DNA of 64,000 nt from Pseudomonadota bacterium (GTDB taxonomy: Bacteria > Pseudomonadota > Alphaproteobacteria > Rhizobiales > Aestuariivirgaceae): assembly GCA_963205315.1 (NCBI GenBank), contig CAUJIO010000078.1:90751-154750 (forward strand). The letters run 5' to 3'. Each line of letters opens with the position of its first letter. Within the stretch, counting starts at the first letter, position 1. Of this stretch, positions 44,072-55,051 are shown one piece after another. The position numbers and the translations under genes are program-made. Below the pieces are notes generated by a model. The model did no database searches and was not told the origin of the DNA. It saw only the letters and a program-made list of their open reading frames with translations.

Positions 44072-44431
44072 ATGTCACTTTTTCTCCGGACAAGAACAGC
44101 GATTGCCGCAGCCACCGTCCTCGGGCTAGCCGGAACGATCATCGGTCCCGCGCACGCGGCCGCCACGTTTACGCCGTGGGCGCGCGTCAACAGCATGCAG
44201 GTGGGATGGGTCGTCGACCGGATGCTGGTCTTCCACAACACACCCGCAATGACCAATCCCAATGGCTGTCCGATCACCACGAACGGCTACATCATCAACG
44301 AGAACGATGCAGACCGGAAAACATCCTATGCAATTCTTCTTTCGGCGGTCCTCAACCAGCGTGAAGTGAGCATGGTGATCGACGGCTGTTTCGAGGGCCG
44401 GCCGCGAATTGTCAGCGTCGCAATCCGCTGA
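44072..44431 (+). CDS. Small secreted protein of unknown function
   Basis: A 119-residue protein with a signal peptide, cleavage near AHA-AATF around residue 30. AAGGAG precedes the ATG at 44072, 48 bases after the protease stop. The mature part has two cysteines, CPITTNGYIINENDADRKTS and DGCFEG, which could form one disulfide. No family is recognised. Position suggests co-expression with the secreted protease, possibly as inhibitor, chaperone or substrate. Confidence 0.65.
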   Translation: MSLFLRTRTAIAAATVLGLAGTIIGPAHAAATFTPWARVNSMQVGWVVDRMLVFHNTPAMTNPNGCPITTNGYIINENDADRKTSYAILLSAVLNQREVSMVIDGCFEGRPRIVSVAIR

Positions 44432-44552
44432 ACGTACCGAAGATGATCGCGGCGCCTGTGCGTCGAACGTCTATGTCAGGATGGGATTGCGCCAGATCTC
44501 CATGCTGGCAACCGGAGGACCGGCATATGCGGAGCGTGTGGCATTCGCAGTC

Positions 44553-45197
44553 CTATGATCCGCCGTCCATTGTGACGGGATAGCTGGCGGCCGCATCACC
44601 CCACAATTCTTTCAGGCGCGCATCGCGACCGCAGGCTTCGCGATAGCGCTTATAGGCATCCGACTGGCGGATCAGTCCAAACCGGGTAAGTTTGAGTCCG
44701 GTGCCAAGATAGTAGTCCTGATGATAATCCTCGGCGGGGTAGAAAGTTGCGGTATCACTCAGCTTGACCATGATCGGCTGGCGCAAGATCGCCGCCGCGG
44801 CATGCAGCGCACGGGTTGCCGCTTGCTTCTGTTGGGGATTCAAAGGGAACAGCGCCGGGATATAACTGTCGCCGCGGTCGCAGAACTGGCCTCCGCCATC
44901 CACCACATCGATGGTACGCAGGAAATGCGCGGTCAGCGCTTCATAGCTGATCACCGCCGGGTCGAATTCAACTTTGACCGCTTCCGTATAGCCCTGATGG
45001 TTCTCATAGTCCGGAGCAGGCGCCGTGCCGCCGGCATAGCCGGAGATGGTTTGTGACACGCCTTTGACGTGATCCAGATCGGACTCCACACACCAGAAGC
45101 ATCCGCCCGCGAAGATGGCCGTCTCGGCCCTGACGTGAGTTACCGATGCCACCGCCATTACTGCGGCAATTAATATGCTGGTCGTGATACTGCGCAT
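44553..45197 (-). CDS. msrA: Periplasmic peptide-methionine (S)-S-oxide reductase MsrA
   Basis: A 214-residue MsrA with a signal peptide (residues 1-24), so it acts in the periplasm. AIFAGGCFWCVESDLDHV carries catalytic Cys33 and Cys36; CDRGDSYIPALFP and the late YREACGRD cysteine may serve as recycling residues. It repairs the S form of methionine sulfoxide in exported proteins. Its ribosome binding site lies at the edge of a hairpin (45208-45231). Confidence 0.94.
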   Translation of the reverse strand: MRSITTSILIAAVMAVASVTHVRAETAIFAGGCFWCVESDLDHVKGVSQTISGYAGGTAPAPDYENHQGYTEAVKVEFDPAVISYEALTAHFLRTIDVVDGGGQFCDRGDSYIPALFPLNPQQKQAATRALHAAAAILRQPIMVKLSDTATFYPAEDYHQDYYLGTGLKLTRFGLIRQSDAYKRYREACGRDARLKELWGDAAASYPVTMDGGS

Positions 45198-45207
45198 GAG
45201 ATTGTCT

Positions 45208-45231
45208 CCTGGGTCTCAATATGGACCCAGG
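45208..45231 (-). promoter_or_regulatory. Hairpin covering the msrA ribosome binding site
   Basis: CCTGGGTC (45208-45215) and GACCCAGG (45224-45231) form a perfect 8-base stem with an eight-base loop. In the minus-strand mRNA the stem ends inside AGGAG, the msrA ribosome binding site, 11-16 bases from its ATG. It could mask the site or act as an mRNA end of the upstream HerA-like gene. Confidence 0.45.
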
Positions 45232-45282
45232 ACGACAGAGCTGCACCACACCTCGTTACACGTTCCGGTGAGCCCGGCGTTA

Positions 45283-46770
45283 TCAGCGCGACAGGCTGCC
45301 GAGAATGCCGCGCACCAGCGCATTGCCGATCGAACGCGCCACGGAGCTGCCGACGGTACGGCCAACCGAACTGGCGACATTCTTGACAAAGCGATCCGTG
45401 GCGGTTTCGCGCGTCGAGACCTTGGCCTCTGCCTTCGCCTGCTTTTCAGCCGCCTTGGCTGCTGCCGCCTGTTCTTGAGCGGCCGCGCGTTCGCCTGCCT
45501 TCTTCTGCAGCTTTTCGTAGGCTGACTCGCGATCGACGGCGTCTTCATAGAGGCCATAGACCGGCGAATTCTTCAGCAATTGCTGACGCTCTTGCGGGGT
45601 GATCGGCCCCATGCGGCTGGACGGCGGGCGAATGAGGGTGCGCTCCACCATGGTTGGAATACCCTTGAGATCGAGTACCGAGACCAGCGCTTCGCCCTTG
45701 CCCAGCTGTGTGATGGCCTCCTCGGTCTTGAAGGCCGGATTGGCGCGGAAGGTCGAGGCGGCCGTCTGTACGGCCTTCTGTTCGCGCGGCGTATAGGCGC
45801 GCAGCGCATGCTGCACACGGTTGCCCATTTGCGCCAGCACGCTTTCGGGAATGTCGAGCGGGTTCTGGGTGACGAAATAGATGCCGATGCCCTTGGAGCG
45901 GATCAGCTTCACAGTCTGCTCGATCTTCTGCAACAGTCCCGGAGGCGCGTCGGCAAACAGCAGATGTGCCTCGTCGAAGAAGAACACCATCTTCGGCTTT
46001 TCCGGATCGCCCACTTCCGGCATGGTCTCGAACAGCTCGGAGAGCATCCACAGAAGGAAGGTGGCGTAGAGCTGCGGCGAGTTGATGAGCTTGTCGGCAG
46101 CGAGAATATTCACGTAGCCCTTGCCGTCGGGCTTGGTGCGCATGAAGTCCTTGATATCGAGGGCCGGCTCGCCAAAGAACTTGTCGCCGCCCTGCTCCTC
46201 CAGCACCACGAGGCGGCGCTGAATGGCGCCGATCGTCGGCGCGTTGACGTTGCCATACTCGGTGGTGATTTCCTTGCCGCGCTCGCCCAGGTCCATCAGC
46301 AGCGCGCGAAGATCCTTGAGGTCTAGCAGTGTCAGCCCTTCCTTGTCGGCAATCCGGAAGGCAATGTTGAGTGCGCCTTCCTGCGCATCCGTCAAACCCA
46401 TGAGGCGCGACAGCATCAGCGGGCCCATCTCGCTGATGGTGGTGCGGATCGGATGGCCCTGTTCGCCGAACAGATCCCAGAAGATCGCCGGCATGGCCTC
46501 GAAGCCATAGTCGTCGAAGCCGATTTTCTTGGCGCGCTCGATGAGGAAATCCTTGGGCTCACCGACCATGCAAATGCCGGAGAGATCACCCTTCACGTCG
46601 GCGGCGAAAACCGGAACGCCGGCGTTGACGAAGCCCTCTGCCATGATCTGCAGGGTCACCGTCTTGCCGGTTCCGGTGGCGCCGGTGACCAGGCCGTGAC
46701 GGTTGGCCATGGCGAGGAACAGTTCCTCGCGCCTTTCACTCTGGCCCATGAAGATCGAAGCGTCGGACAT
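45283..46770 (-). CDS. HerA-like ATPase (DUF853 / YjgR family)
   Basis: A 495-residue P-loop ATPase of the HerA/FtsK group, DUF853 (YjgR) branch. The Walker A motif is [14 protein letters not shown] (residue 30 or so), and Walker B lies in [37 protein letters not shown] is the conserved sensor region. The C-terminus is an alanine/lysine coiled coil followed by a serine-rich tail. Family members may move DNA; the role is not established. It is transcribed divergently from the DUF2267-like gene. Confidence 0.9.
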   Translation of the reverse strand: MSDASIFMGQSERREELFLAMANRHGLVTGATGTGKTVTLQIMAEGFVNAGVPVFAADVKGDLSGICMVGEPKDFLIERAKKIGFDDYGFEAMPAIFWDLFGEQGHPIRTTISEMGPLMLSRLMGLTDAQEGALNIAFRIADKEGLTLLDLKDLRALLMDLGERGKEITTEYGNVNAPTIGAIQRRLVVLEEQGGDKFFGEPALDIKDFMRTKPDGKGYVNILAADKLINSPQLYATFLLWMLSELFETMPEVGDPEKPKMVFFFDEAHLLFADAPPGLLQKIEQTVKLIRSKGIGIYFVTQNPLDIPESVLAQMGNRVQHALRAYTPREQKAVQTAASTFRANPAFKTEEAITQLGKGEALVSVLDLKGIPTMVERTLIRPPSSRMGPITPQERQQLLKNSPVYGLYEDAVDRESAYEKLQKKAGERAAAQEQAAAAKAAEKQAKAEAKVSTRETATDRFVKNVASSVGRTVGSSVARSIGNALVRGILGSLSR

Positions 46771-46859
46771 GAATGCAATTCCCCGGGAGATGATGTCTTA
46801 TGGTGTGCAAGACCTGCTATATAGACGGCTGAAACAGACTTGGACAGCGGAACAGGGTG

Positions 46860-47255
46860 ATGCAGGAACTGATTGATCGAATTGTGACAGCGACGGGCCT
46901 GCCCGCCGAGAAGGCATCCCGGGCGCTGGGGATCGTGCTGAACCTGATCCAGACCCAGGGCAACCAGAACAAGGTCGGTGAATTGATGGACAAGCTGCCG
47001 GGTGCCCGCGACCTCGTCCAGCGGCACGGCGGCGATGGCGCGGGCCGGGGCGGCGGCGGGCTTCTTGGCATGCTGGCGGGGGGCATGATGGGCGGACCGC
47101 TGGCGGCCATTTCCAAATTGTCGGCGGCGGGCCTGTCGATGGATCAGATCAAGTCACTGGGTACTGTCACCCTGGATTATGCCAAGGAAAAGGCCGGTCC
47201 GGAGCTGGTGAAGGAGGTGGCAGGCGCCATCCCGGGGCTCAGCGGATATGTGTGA
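46860..47255 (+). CDS. DUF2267-like small protein
   Basis: A 131-residue protein starting at ATG 46860 (a GTG three bases upstream is also possible). Helical N-terminus [20 protein letters not shown], a glycine-rich hinge ([18 protein letters not shown]) and a C-terminal helix ending in [11 protein letters not shown] match short alphaproteobacterial proteins labelled DUF2267. Function unknown. It may share a transcript with the ABC exporter genes 74 bases downstream. Confidence 0.7.
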   Translation: MQELIDRIVTATGLPAEKASRALGIVLNLIQTQGNQNKVGELMDKLPGARDLVQRHGGDGAGRGGGGLLGMLAGGMMGGPLAAISKLSAAGLSMDQIKSLGTVTLDYAKEKAGPELVKEVAGAIPGLSGYV

Positions 47256-47329
47256 GATTTGACGGGCATCAATGGCGTGAGGACCGTCGACACCTAAGCT
47301 TGAACTTTAATGGTCCAAGGGGAATCTGC

Positions 47330-48055
47330 GTGACCGAGCCTGCCGTGACACCCAGACAGGTGTTTCATATCCGCGGCCTGTGCAAGACCTATCGCACGGG
47401 CGACGTCGAGGTTCATGCCTTGCGCGGAGTGGACTTCGATGCGGAGGAAGGTGAGTTCATCGTGATCCTCGGTCCATCCGGCTCGGGCAAATCAACTTTC
47501 CTCAACATCATTGGTGGACTCGATACCGCGACGTCGGGCGAGGCGTGGTTTCGCGATCACTCGCTTACACGGCAGAGCGAATCGGCGCTGACGCAATACC
47601 GGCGCGACCATGTCGGTTTCATCTTCCAATTCTATAATCTGGTGCCGAGCCTGACGGCACGCGAAAACGTGCAGCTGGTAACCGAAATTTCGCAACGGCC
47701 GATGTCGCCTCAAGATGCCTTGGCGATGGTCGGCCTTGAAAACCGGATGGATCATTTTCCGGCGCAGCTCTCGGGTGGTGAACAGCAGCGTGTCGCCATC
47801 GCCCGCGCCATCGCCAAGCGTCCGGATGTTCTCCTCTGCGACGAACCGACGGGAGCGCTGGATTCGAAAACCGGCGTCATGGTTCTGGAGGCCCTGACCC
47901 GGGTGAGCGCCGAGACCGGGGCCACGACGCTGGTCATCACGCACAATGCGGCAATTCGCGAAATTGCCGGCCGGGTGGTGCATTTTGCCAATGGCACGAT
48001 CGCCTCGGAGGAGCACAACGCGGTGCGCAAGGCGGCAGCCGAAGTGAGCTGGTAA
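47330..48055 (+). CDS. ABC transporter ATP-binding protein (MacB/LolD-type)
   Basis: A 241-residue ABC ATPase starting at GTG 47330, with AAGGGG upstream; the frame is open to 47252 but without family character. Walker A is [15 protein letters not shown], signature [14 protein letters not shown], Walker [15 protein letters not shown]-loop [10 protein letters not shown]. This belongs to the class working with FtsX-like permeases in lipoprotein, peptide or macrolide export. The permease gene begins directly after the stop. Confidence 0.93.
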   Translation: MTEPAVTPRQVFHIRGLCKTYRTGDVEVHALRGVDFDAEEGEFIVILGPSGSGKSTFLNIIGGLDTATSGEAWFRDHSLTRQSESALTQYRRDHVGFIFQFYNLVPSLTARENVQLVTEISQRPMSPQDALAMVGLENRMDHFPAQLSGGEQQRVAIARAIAKRPDVLLCDEPTGALDSKTGVMVLEALTRVSAETGATTLVITHNAAIREIAGRVVHFANGTIASEEHNAVRKAAAEVSW

Positions 48056-50416
48056 ATGCGGGCGCTCAACATCAAGCTCCTGCGAGACGTACGCCGACTG
48101 TGGGCTCAGGCACTGGCAATCGCTCTGGTCATGGCAGCCGGGGTCGCCACGCTGATCCTCGGAGTGGGCGCCCATGATTCCCTGTCGACGACACGGGCCA
48201 AGTATTATGAGACCAACCGGTTTGCCGATGTCTTCGCCACGGTGACGCGGGCACCCAACGGTCTCTCGGCCGAAATCGCGCGCATCGACGGGGTATCGGC
48301 TGTGGAAACCCGCATCGCCAAGATTGCGCTGGCAGATATCGAAGGAATGAGCGAACCGGGCTCGGTCCTTCTGGTGTCGGTTCCCGACTATCACGATGCC
48401 GTCCTGAACCAGATGCATCTGCGCAGCGGGCGCCGGCCAGACGCTCAGGGCCACGACGAGGCAGTGGCGAGCGAAGGATTCGCCAAGGCGCATGGCCTGG
48501 TTCCCGGCAGTACCATCCGTGTACTGATGAATGGCCAGCGGCGCGACATCCACATCACTGGCACGGCACTGTCGCCTGAATTCATCTACGCCCTGGGGCC
48601 CGGAGACATGATGCCGGACGAACGCCGCTTCGGCATACTGTGGTTACCGGAGCGGACGCTGGCCGCGGCTTATGATCTCGACGGCGCGTTCTCGAGCGTG
48701 TCACTGAAACTGATACCCGGAACCTCGCAGGAGGTGGTCATCGAGAAGCTGGACCGCTTGCTTGAGCGTTATGGCGGGCTCGGCGCGTATGGCCGCAAAG
48801 ACCAGATTTCGCATGCATTCCTTGATGCCGAACTGCAGCAGTTGCAGGCCATGAGCCGGATTCTGCCGCCCATTTTCCTGGTGGTTGCTGCCTTCCTCGT
48901 CAACATGACGCTGTCGCGCCTGATTGCCTTGGAACGCGAACAGATCGGCCTGTTGAAAGCCATGGGGTATTCCTCCGGCGCCGTGGCCCGGCACTATCTC
49001 GGCTTTGTGTCGGTGATTGCAGTGTTCGGCATTGCCATTGGCCTCGTAGCCGGAAGCTGGCTCGGCGCCGGCATGACGACACTCTACGCGCGGTTCTTCA
49101 GCTTTCCGTTTCTGGTGTTTAGCCGCAACCCGGCGGTCTACGTCATCGCCGCGGCGGTGACCTATGCTGCTGCGGTGCTTGGCGCGCTGAAAGCGGCGAG
49201 CGATGTCGCCTGGCTATCGCCAGCCGTGGCCATGTCTCCCCCCGCTCCGCAGCGCTACCGCAAGGTGCTTGGCGGGCTGGAATTGCCCCGCATCGTGCGG
49301 CAGTCGAGCGTGATCGTCATGCGGCACCTGACACATTGGCCCTGGCGTACGGCCAGCGGCATTCTCGGAATGTCCCTGTCGGTCGCCATTCTCGTTGGGT
49401 CGCTGTGGTCGTTCGGATCCATCAATCACATGATCGACATTACGTTCAACCGCAGCGACCGGCAGGATGCGTCTATCAACTTCACCGAACCCCGCCGCCT
49501 CGCCGCTCTGTACGAAGCACGCCGGCTTCCGGGGGTTCTGGCCGCCGAGCCCTACCGGATGGTCGGAGTCAAATTGCGCAAGGGCCAGCGTGAACGCCGG
49601 ATGTCGCTGGTCGGCAAGCCCGCAGGGGCGGAACTGTCGCGGGTTCTGTCGGAGGATCTGGTCCCCGTCACGTTGCCAAGCGAGGGTCTGGTGATCTCGC
49701 AGGCCGTGGCTGATATCCTGAAGTTGAGAACAGGCGAACTGGTCGAAGTCGAGATCATGGAGGGCCGCCGCCAAAAGATCCTGCAGCCCGTCTCCGCCAT
49801 CATCACCGGATACATCGGTCTCACAAGCTATATGGATCTCGATGCCATGAACCGCATGCTGGGAGAAGGTGCGCTGATTTCAGGCGTCAACCTCGGACTC
49901 GATCCAAACCAGAACGACCACCTTTTTGCGGCACTGAAGGAAACGCCGAGTGCCAATTTCATTGTCCTGCAATATGTGGCGAAGCAACGATTCCGCCAGA
50001 CGATGGCCGAGAACATCAGCATCATGGTGACGGTCTATGCGACGCTTGCGGGCATCATTGCCTTTGGGGTGGTCTATAATTTCGCACGCATATCGCTGTC
50101 CGAACAGGGCCGCGAAATGGCAAGCTTGCGGGTGCTGGGCTTCACCCGCCATGAAGTCTCCGCCCTGCTGCTGGGGGAGCTTGCTGTGGTGGTGCTGGTG
50201 GCGCAGCCTCTGGGGTGGTTGATTGGCTATGGATTTGCCTATGCGGTGATCTCGGGGTTCACCAGTGAACTCTACCGGGTGCCGCTGATCGTCAATCGAG
50301 AGGTCTATGCCTGGGCCAGCCTCATCGTGATGGCGGCAGCAGTCGCGTCCGGTCTGGTCGTCCGTCGCCGCATTGACCGTCTCGACATGATCGAAGTGCT
50401 GAAAACGAGGGAGTGA
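48056..50416 (+). CDS. FtsX-like ABC permease
   Basis: A 786-residue permease with two FtsX-type cores. Membrane segments occur near residues 22-42, 260-400 (several), around 430-450 and in the last 130 residues (for example VYATLAGIIAFGVVYNFARI and LLGELAVVVLVAQPLGWLIG). The large loops between them are periplasmic MacB-like domains. It joins the ATPase and membrane fusion protein genes in one operon with no gaps (stop/start overlap downstream). The cargo is unknown. Confidence 0.92.
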   Translation: MRALNIKLLRDVRRLWAQALAIALVMAAGVATLILGVGAHDSLSTTRAKYYETNRFADVFATVTRAPNGLSAEIARIDGVSAVETRIAKIALADIEGMSEPGSVLLVSVPDYHDAVLNQMHLRSGRRPDAQGHDEAVASEGFAKAHGLVPGSTIRVLMNGQRRDIHITGTALSPEFIYALGPGDMMPDERRFGILWLPERTLAAAYDLDGAFSSVSLKLIPGTSQEVVIEKLDRLLERYGGLGAYGRKDQISHAFLDAELQQLQAMSRILPPIFLVVAAFLVNMTLSRLIALEREQIGLLKAMGYSSGAVARHYLGFVSVIAVFGIAIGLVAGSWLGAGMTTLYARFFSFPFLVFSRNPAVYVIAAAVTYAAAVLGALKAASDVAWLSPAVAMSPPAPQRYRKVLGGLELPRIVRQSSVIVMRHLTHWPWRTASGILGMSLSVAILVGSLWSFGSINHMIDITFNRSDRQDASINFTEPRRLAALYEARRLPGVLAAEPYRMVGVKLRKGQRERRMSLVGKPAGAELSRVLSEDLVPVTLPSEGLVISQAVADILKLRTGELVEVEIMEGRRQKILQPVSAIITGYIGLTSYMDLDAMNRMLGEGALISGVNLGLDPNQNDHLFAALKETPSANFIVLQYVAKQRFRQTMAENISIMVTVYATLAGIIAFGVVYNFARISLSEQGREMASLRVLGFTRHEVSALLLGELAVVVLVAQPLGWLIGYGFAYAVISGFTSELYRVPLIVNREVYAWASLIVMAAAVASGLVVRRRIDRLDMIEVLKTRE

Positions 50417-50418
50417 CC

Positions 50419-51609
50419 ATGCTGAGACGTCTTATCACCCTGCTGGTCCTCGCGGCCGTCGTCGCAGCCGTCATCTGGGCGCTGTGGCCGAAGCCTGTTC
50501 CGGTGGAGACAGCTCAGGTGGCACGCCACGATATCGAAATCACCGTCGAAGAAGAGGGCAAGAGCCGCATCCGCGATGTCTTCACCGTGTCGGCGCCGAC
50601 CGGCGGGCAGATGCTGCGGGTTAATCTCGATGCCGGCGACCCCGTGGTGAAGGGCATGACAGTCGTTGCCTCGATCAAGCCGGCGGACCCGGCACTGCTC
50701 GACGCACGGACACGCCGGGTGGCGGAGGCTTCGGTTGAGTCGGCACGCGCCGCCGTTGATCTCGCCGTGGCGGTGGTACGGCAGGCAGAGGCGCAGCTGG
50801 CGTTCTTGAACGGAGAACTGGAGCGCGCGAAAACGCTCGTCACGCGCGGGACAATTTCCGAACGGGCCTACCAGAAGGCGCAACTCGACGCGGAGACGGC
50901 TGCTGCGGCGCTCGAAAGTGCGAAGGCATCACTGATGGTGCAACGGCGCGAGCTCGAACGGGCAGAGGCCGCGCTCACCGAGAGCGGGGCTAACGGATCG
51001 GCCACGTGCTGCGTCGACGTGCGGGCACCGGTTTCGGGCCGGGTGTTGCGGGTGATGATCGAGAGTGAACAAGTGGTGCAGGCCGGCACACCGCTGTTGC
51101 AGATCGGTGATCCAGCAGATCTTGAAATTGTCGCAGATCTCCTGTCACGCGATGCCGTTCAGATCAAACCCGGAGCGGCAGCCATTATCGACGGATGGGG
51201 TGGCAAGGCGCTCAAGGCAAAAGTCAAACGCATCGATCCGTCGGCAACGACCAAGATTTCGGCACTTGGCATCGAGGAGCAGCGTGTACAGGCTGTCCTC
51301 ACGCTTGATGACGAGCCGGACCTGCGTGCCGGACTGGGCGACGGCTTCCGTGTCATCGTCAGGATTTCGCTGTGGAAGGGCGATGGGCTTGTGGCCATTC
51401 CCATCGGCGCGCTTTTTCGTCAGGGGGCTGAGTGGGCCGCCTATGCGATCAAGGACGGCAAGGCGGAGCTCAAGACCCTGCAGCTTGGTGCCCGCAATGG
51501 TGAATTCGCAGAGGTAACATCGGGCCTCAGCGAAGGCGAGAAGGTGATCCTGCATCCGTCCGATCAGGTCGCCGACGGTGTCCGGGTCAATGTCGAACGT
51601 GCCAATTAG
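50419..51609 (+). CDS. Membrane fusion (HlyD/MacA-type) efflux adaptor
   Basis: A 396-residue adaptor. ATG 50419 has GAGGGAG upstream; a GTG at 50413 overlapping the permease stop would add two residues. Residues 4-24 are a membrane anchor. A lipoyl/barrel-sandwich half (SAPTGGQMLRVNLDAGDPVV), a long alpha-hairpin (residues 90-190) and the second lipoyl half (VRAPVSGRVLRVMIESEQVV) follow, then beta-barrel domains. With the ABC ATPase and permease it makes a periplasm-spanning exporter. No outer-membrane channel gene is nearby. Confidence 0.92.
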   Translation: MLRRLITLLVLAAVVAAVIWALWPKPVPVETAQVARHDIEITVEEEGKSRIRDVFTVSAPTGGQMLRVNLDAGDPVVKGMTVVASIKPADPALLDARTRRVAEASVESARAAVDLAVAVVRQAEAQLAFLNGELERAKTLVTRGTISERAYQKAQLDAETAAAALESAKASLMVQRRELERAEAALTESGANGSATCCVDVRAPVSGRVLRVMIESEQVVQAGTPLLQIGDPADLEIVADLLSRDAVQIKPGAAAIIDGWGGKALKAKVKRIDPSATTKISALGIEEQRVQAVLTLDDEPDLRAGLGDGFRVIVRISLWKGDGLVAIPIGALFRQGAEWAAYAIKDGKAELKTLQLGARNGEFAEVTSGLSEGEKVILHPSDQVADGVRVNVERAN

Positions 51610-51678
51610 ACCAAGGGCGGTTTGCGGTGGCGCCTCGCGTTCGCTAGAGTTTGTGCAGCGCGACATGATTGGATGGCC

Positions 51679-52875
51679 ATGACAGATCTTACACTGGCAA
51701 CTGAATTTCCCCGGCTTGACCGCTCGGACTGGATGAAGCGGGTCGAGGCGGTTTTGAAGGGTGCGAGCTTCGAAGAGAAGCTGGTGACCCAGACGGCCGA
51801 TGGCATCCGGCTTGAGCCGCTCTATGGCCAGATGGCGGGGCCCCGCTCGGCGCGCACCCATCAAATGCCCTGGGCGTTGTTTCAGCGCGTCGATCATCCC
51901 GATCCCGTCAAAGCCAATTCCCAGGCGCTCGACGACCTCGGCAACGGCGCGACGGGCCTGGTGCTGGTGGCAGCAGGCGCTACGACGGCGCGCAAATACG
52001 GCATCGACACCAGGCGACTGGCGCGGGTGCTGCAGGACGTGCATCTCCACGCCGTCTCCTTGCGGGTGGAAGGCGATGGCTCACTGGCGCTGGCAGACCT
52101 TATCGCGAGGCAGCCCATCGACCCCGAGCGCCTGACAGTGGCCTTCAACGTCACCAACCCGTCCGAGGCGGCGCTACTGGCCGAGCGCGGCTATGGCGGC
52201 CCCTTCATGCAGGCGGACGGACGTGGCTTTCATGAAGCCGGTGCGACGGAGGCGGAGGAACTTGGCGCCGTGCTGGCCCGCGCCACGGCGCAGATGCGGA
52301 CGCTGACCACACTCAATGACATGCGCCTCGTGCACGCGATTGGCGTCACGCTCGCTGCCGGGCAGGACATTTTCGCCACGCTGTCGAAATTTCGCGCCAT
52401 GCGCCTGCTCTGGGCCCGCGTGCTTCAGGCATCGGGACTGCCACATGCCCCTCTGAACATCCACGCCGAAACATCCTGGCGGATGATGGCGAGCCGCGAT
52501 CCGCACAGCAACATCCTGCGGGCCACCGTGGCGGTATTCTCCGCTGCACTTGGCGGGGCAGACTCCGTCACGGTATTGCCCTTCTCACTGGCACAAGGCC
52601 TTCCCAATGGCTTCGCCCGGCGCGTTGCCCGCAATGTGCAAACGGTGCTGGCACAGGAGTCCAATCTCTGGCGCGTCGCTGACCCGGCGTCGGGCTCGGG
52701 TTTGATCGAAACTCACACGCGCGGCCTGTGCGAGAAAGCCTGGTCAGTGTTCCAGCGGGCCGAGGCGGGCGATTGGCCGAAACCCGATCCCGAGACCGAG
52801 CGCGGACTTCCGCTGATCGGAACGCGCGCTTATCCGCTTGCGGTGGAACACGCGCCCGAAGTGGAGGCCCTGTGA
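51679..52875 (+). CDS. mutA: Methylmalonyl-CoA mutase small (beta) subunit, short form
   Basis: A 398-residue MutA-like subunit; an ATG six bases upstream (51673) is an alternative start. [20 protein letters not shown] and LEPLYGQ match the beginning, and the TIM-barrel region contains [20 protein letters not shown]. It ends where the classical small subunit would continue with a degenerate B12 domain, so that domain is missing. The protein supports the active MutB subunit. Its stop overlaps the mutB start by one base (TGATG). Confidence 0.9.
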   Translation: MTDLTLATEFPRLDRSDWMKRVEAVLKGASFEEKLVTQTADGIRLEPLYGQMAGPRSARTHQMPWALFQRVDHPDPVKANSQALDDLGNGATGLVLVAAGATTARKYGIDTRRLARVLQDVHLHAVSLRVEGDGSLALADLIARQPIDPERLTVAFNVTNPSEAALLAERGYGGPFMQADGRGFHEAGATEAEELGAVLARATAQMRTLTTLNDMRLVHAIGVTLAAGQDIFATLSKFRAMRLLWARVLQASGLPHAPLNIHAETSWRMMASRDPHSNILRATVAVFSAALGGADSVTVLPFSLAQGLPNGFARRVARNVQTVLAQESNLWRVADPASGSGLIETHTRGLCEKAWSVFQRAEAGDWPKPDPETERGLPLIGTRAYPLAVEHAPEVEAL

Positions 52876-55028
52876 TGAGCCGGCTTCCCGATTTCTCGAA
52901 GTTCGCGTTCACCGCATCATCCGTCGACGGATGTTCCAGCCATGTATGGACGACGCCAGAAGGAATCGACGTCAAATGCGCCTATGACGCGCGCGACATG
53001 GAAGGAGTCGACTTCCTCACCACCTGGCCCGGCGCCGCGCCCTATCTTCGCGGCCCCTATCCCACCATGTACACCACCCAGCCGTGGACCATCCGGCAAT
53101 ATGCCGGATTTTCGACCGCCGAGGATTCCAACGCCTTCTACCGCCGCAATCTGGCAGCGGGACAAATGGGGCTCTCGATCGCCTTCGATCTTGCAACTCA
53201 TCGCGGATACGATTCGGACCATCCGCGCGTTGCCGGCGATGTCGGCATGGCCGGAGTGGCTATCGACTCCATCTATGACATGCGCACGCTGTTCGACGGC
53301 ATTCCGCTCGACCAGATGACCGTATCGATGACCATGAACGGTGCAGTGCTGCCGATCATGGCGCTCTATATCGTTGCAGGCGAGGAACAGGGCGTTCCAC
53401 CGGAGAAACTCGCCGGCACGATCCAGAACGATATTCTCAAAGAGTTCATGGTGCGGAACACCTTCATCTATCCGCCGGCAGCGTCGATGAAGATCGTCTC
53501 CGACATATTCAAATACACCTCCGAGCGGATGCCGAAGTTCAACTCGATCTCGATTTCCGGCTATCACATGCAGGAAGCCGGGGCGACCGCAGATCTGGAA
53601 CTTGCCTATACGCTGGCTGATGGGCTGGAGTATGCGAAGGCGGGTGTCGAAGCCGGCCTCGCCATCGACAAGTTCGCGCCACGCCTGTCCTTCTTCTGGG
53701 CCATCGGCATGAACTATTTCATGGAGGTGGCGAAGATGCGCGCTGCCCGCATGATCTGGGCCAAGCTGATCAAGCGCTTCAATCCGAAAGACGAGCGCTC
53801 CCTGTCACTGCGCACGCATTGCCAGACCAGCGGATGGAGCCTTGCGGCACAGGACGTGTTCAACAATGTGACCCGCACCTGCATCGAGGCAATGGCAGCC
53901 ACTCATGGTGGAACGCAGTCGCTGCACACCAATTCGCTTGATGAGGCACTTGCACTGCCGACCGATTTCTCGGCCCGCATTGCGCGCAACACGCAACTCT
54001 TCCTGCAACAGGAAGCCGGAACGGCCAGCGCCATCGATCCGTGGGGCGGCAGCTATTTCGTCGAGAAGCTCACCGCCGATCTGGCGCGGAGGGCCTGGTC
54101 GCACATCGAGGAAATCGAAGCCATGGGGGGCATGGCAAAGGCGATCGAGGCCGGGATTCCGAAAGCCCGTATCGAGGAAGCCGCGGCCCGCACTCAAGCG
54201 CGCATCGACTCGGGCGAACAAACCGTGGTCGGTGTCAACCGGTATCAGACCGAGAACGATGCCAAGATCGATATTCTGAAAGTCGACAACAGCGCAGTGC
54301 GCGCCCGGCAGATCGAAAAACTCAACGCCCTCAAGGCAGAGCGCGACGAAAGCCAGACACTGGCGATGCTGGCGACGCTTTCGCAGGTCGCGCGATCCGG
54401 CGACGGCAATCTGCTGGCGGCTGCCGTGGACGCGGCCCGGGCGAAGGCGACAGTTGGCGAGATTTCGCTGGCGCTTGAAACTGTGTGGAACCGCCATACG
54501 CCACCCATTCGTGCGGTGAAGGGAATCTATGCCGCCACGCCAAAGAACCAGCAGAAGATCCAGCGCGTGCAACACGCCGTGGCGGCCTTCCGCGAGGCAG
54601 ATGGGCAGGCGCCGAAATTGCTGGTGGCCAAGGTCGGCCAAGACGGACACGACCGCGGCCAGAAGGTGATTGCCTCCGCCTTTACCGATATGGGTTTTGA
54701 CGTCACCATTGGGCCGCTGTTTGCCACCCCCGAAGAGGTGGCGGCGATGGCGATTGCCGAGGACGTCCACGTGGTCGGTGTGTCAACGCTCACGGCTGGC
54801 CATCTTGCGCTGGTTCCGCCGCTCAAGGCGGCGCTCGATCAGGCCGGCCGCTCCGATATCATGATTGTTGTCGGTGGCGTCATTCCGCCTGAAGATGTTC
54901 AGACCTTGATCGAGATGGGAGCCTCCGCGGTGTTCCCGCCGGGGACCGTGATCCCTGATGCTGCGATGGCCCTGCTCGACAAGCTGAACCTTCGCCTTGG
55001 TTATGCCCAGAAGGCCGCCGACCAATAG
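52875..55028 (+). CDS. mutB: Methylmalonyl-CoA mutase large (alpha, catalytic) subunit
   Basis: A 717-residue adenosylcobalamin enzyme converting methylmalonyl-CoA to succinyl-CoA, the last step of propionate use. ATG 52875 is the family start; the frame is open 49 codons further upstream inside mutA. The TIM barrel carries [20 protein letters not shown] and [20 protein letters not shown]. The C-terminal B12 domain holds the DxHxxG motif in [19 protein letters not shown]-like STLTAGH and VVGGVIP. No MeaB chaperone or epimerase gene is in the window. Confidence 0.96.
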   Translation: MSRLPDFSKFAFTASSVDGCSSHVWTTPEGIDVKCAYDARDMEGVDFLTTWPGAAPYLRGPYPTMYTTQPWTIRQYAGFSTAEDSNAFYRRNLAAGQMGLSIAFDLATHRGYDSDHPRVAGDVGMAGVAIDSIYDMRTLFDGIPLDQMTVSMTMNGAVLPIMALYIVAGEEQGVPPEKLAGTIQNDILKEFMVRNTFIYPPAASMKIVSDIFKYTSERMPKFNSISISGYHMQEAGATADLELAYTLADGLEYAKAGVEAGLAIDKFAPRLSFFWAIGMNYFMEVAKMRAARMIWAKLIKRFNPKDERSLSLRTHCQTSGWSLAAQDVFNNVTRTCIEAMAATHGGTQSLHTNSLDEALALPTDFSARIARNTQLFLQQEAGTASAIDPWGGSYFVEKLTADLARRAWSHIEEIEAMGGMAKAIEAGIPKARIEEAAARTQARIDSGEQTVVGVNRYQTENDAKIDILKVDNSAVRARQIEKLNALKAERDESQTLAMLATLSQVARSGDGNLLAAAVDAARAKATVGEISLALETVWNRHTPPIRAVKGIYAATPKNQQKIQRVQHAVAAFREADGQAPKLLVAKVGQDGHDRGQKVIASAFTDMGFDVTIGPLFATPEEVAAMAIAEDVHVVGVSTLTAGHLALVPPLKAALDQAGRSDIMIVVGGVIPPEDVQTLIEMGASAVFPPGTVIPDAAMALLDKLNLRLGYAQKAADQ

Positions 55029-55051
55029 CGGCTCAACTGGAGTTTCCTCTC

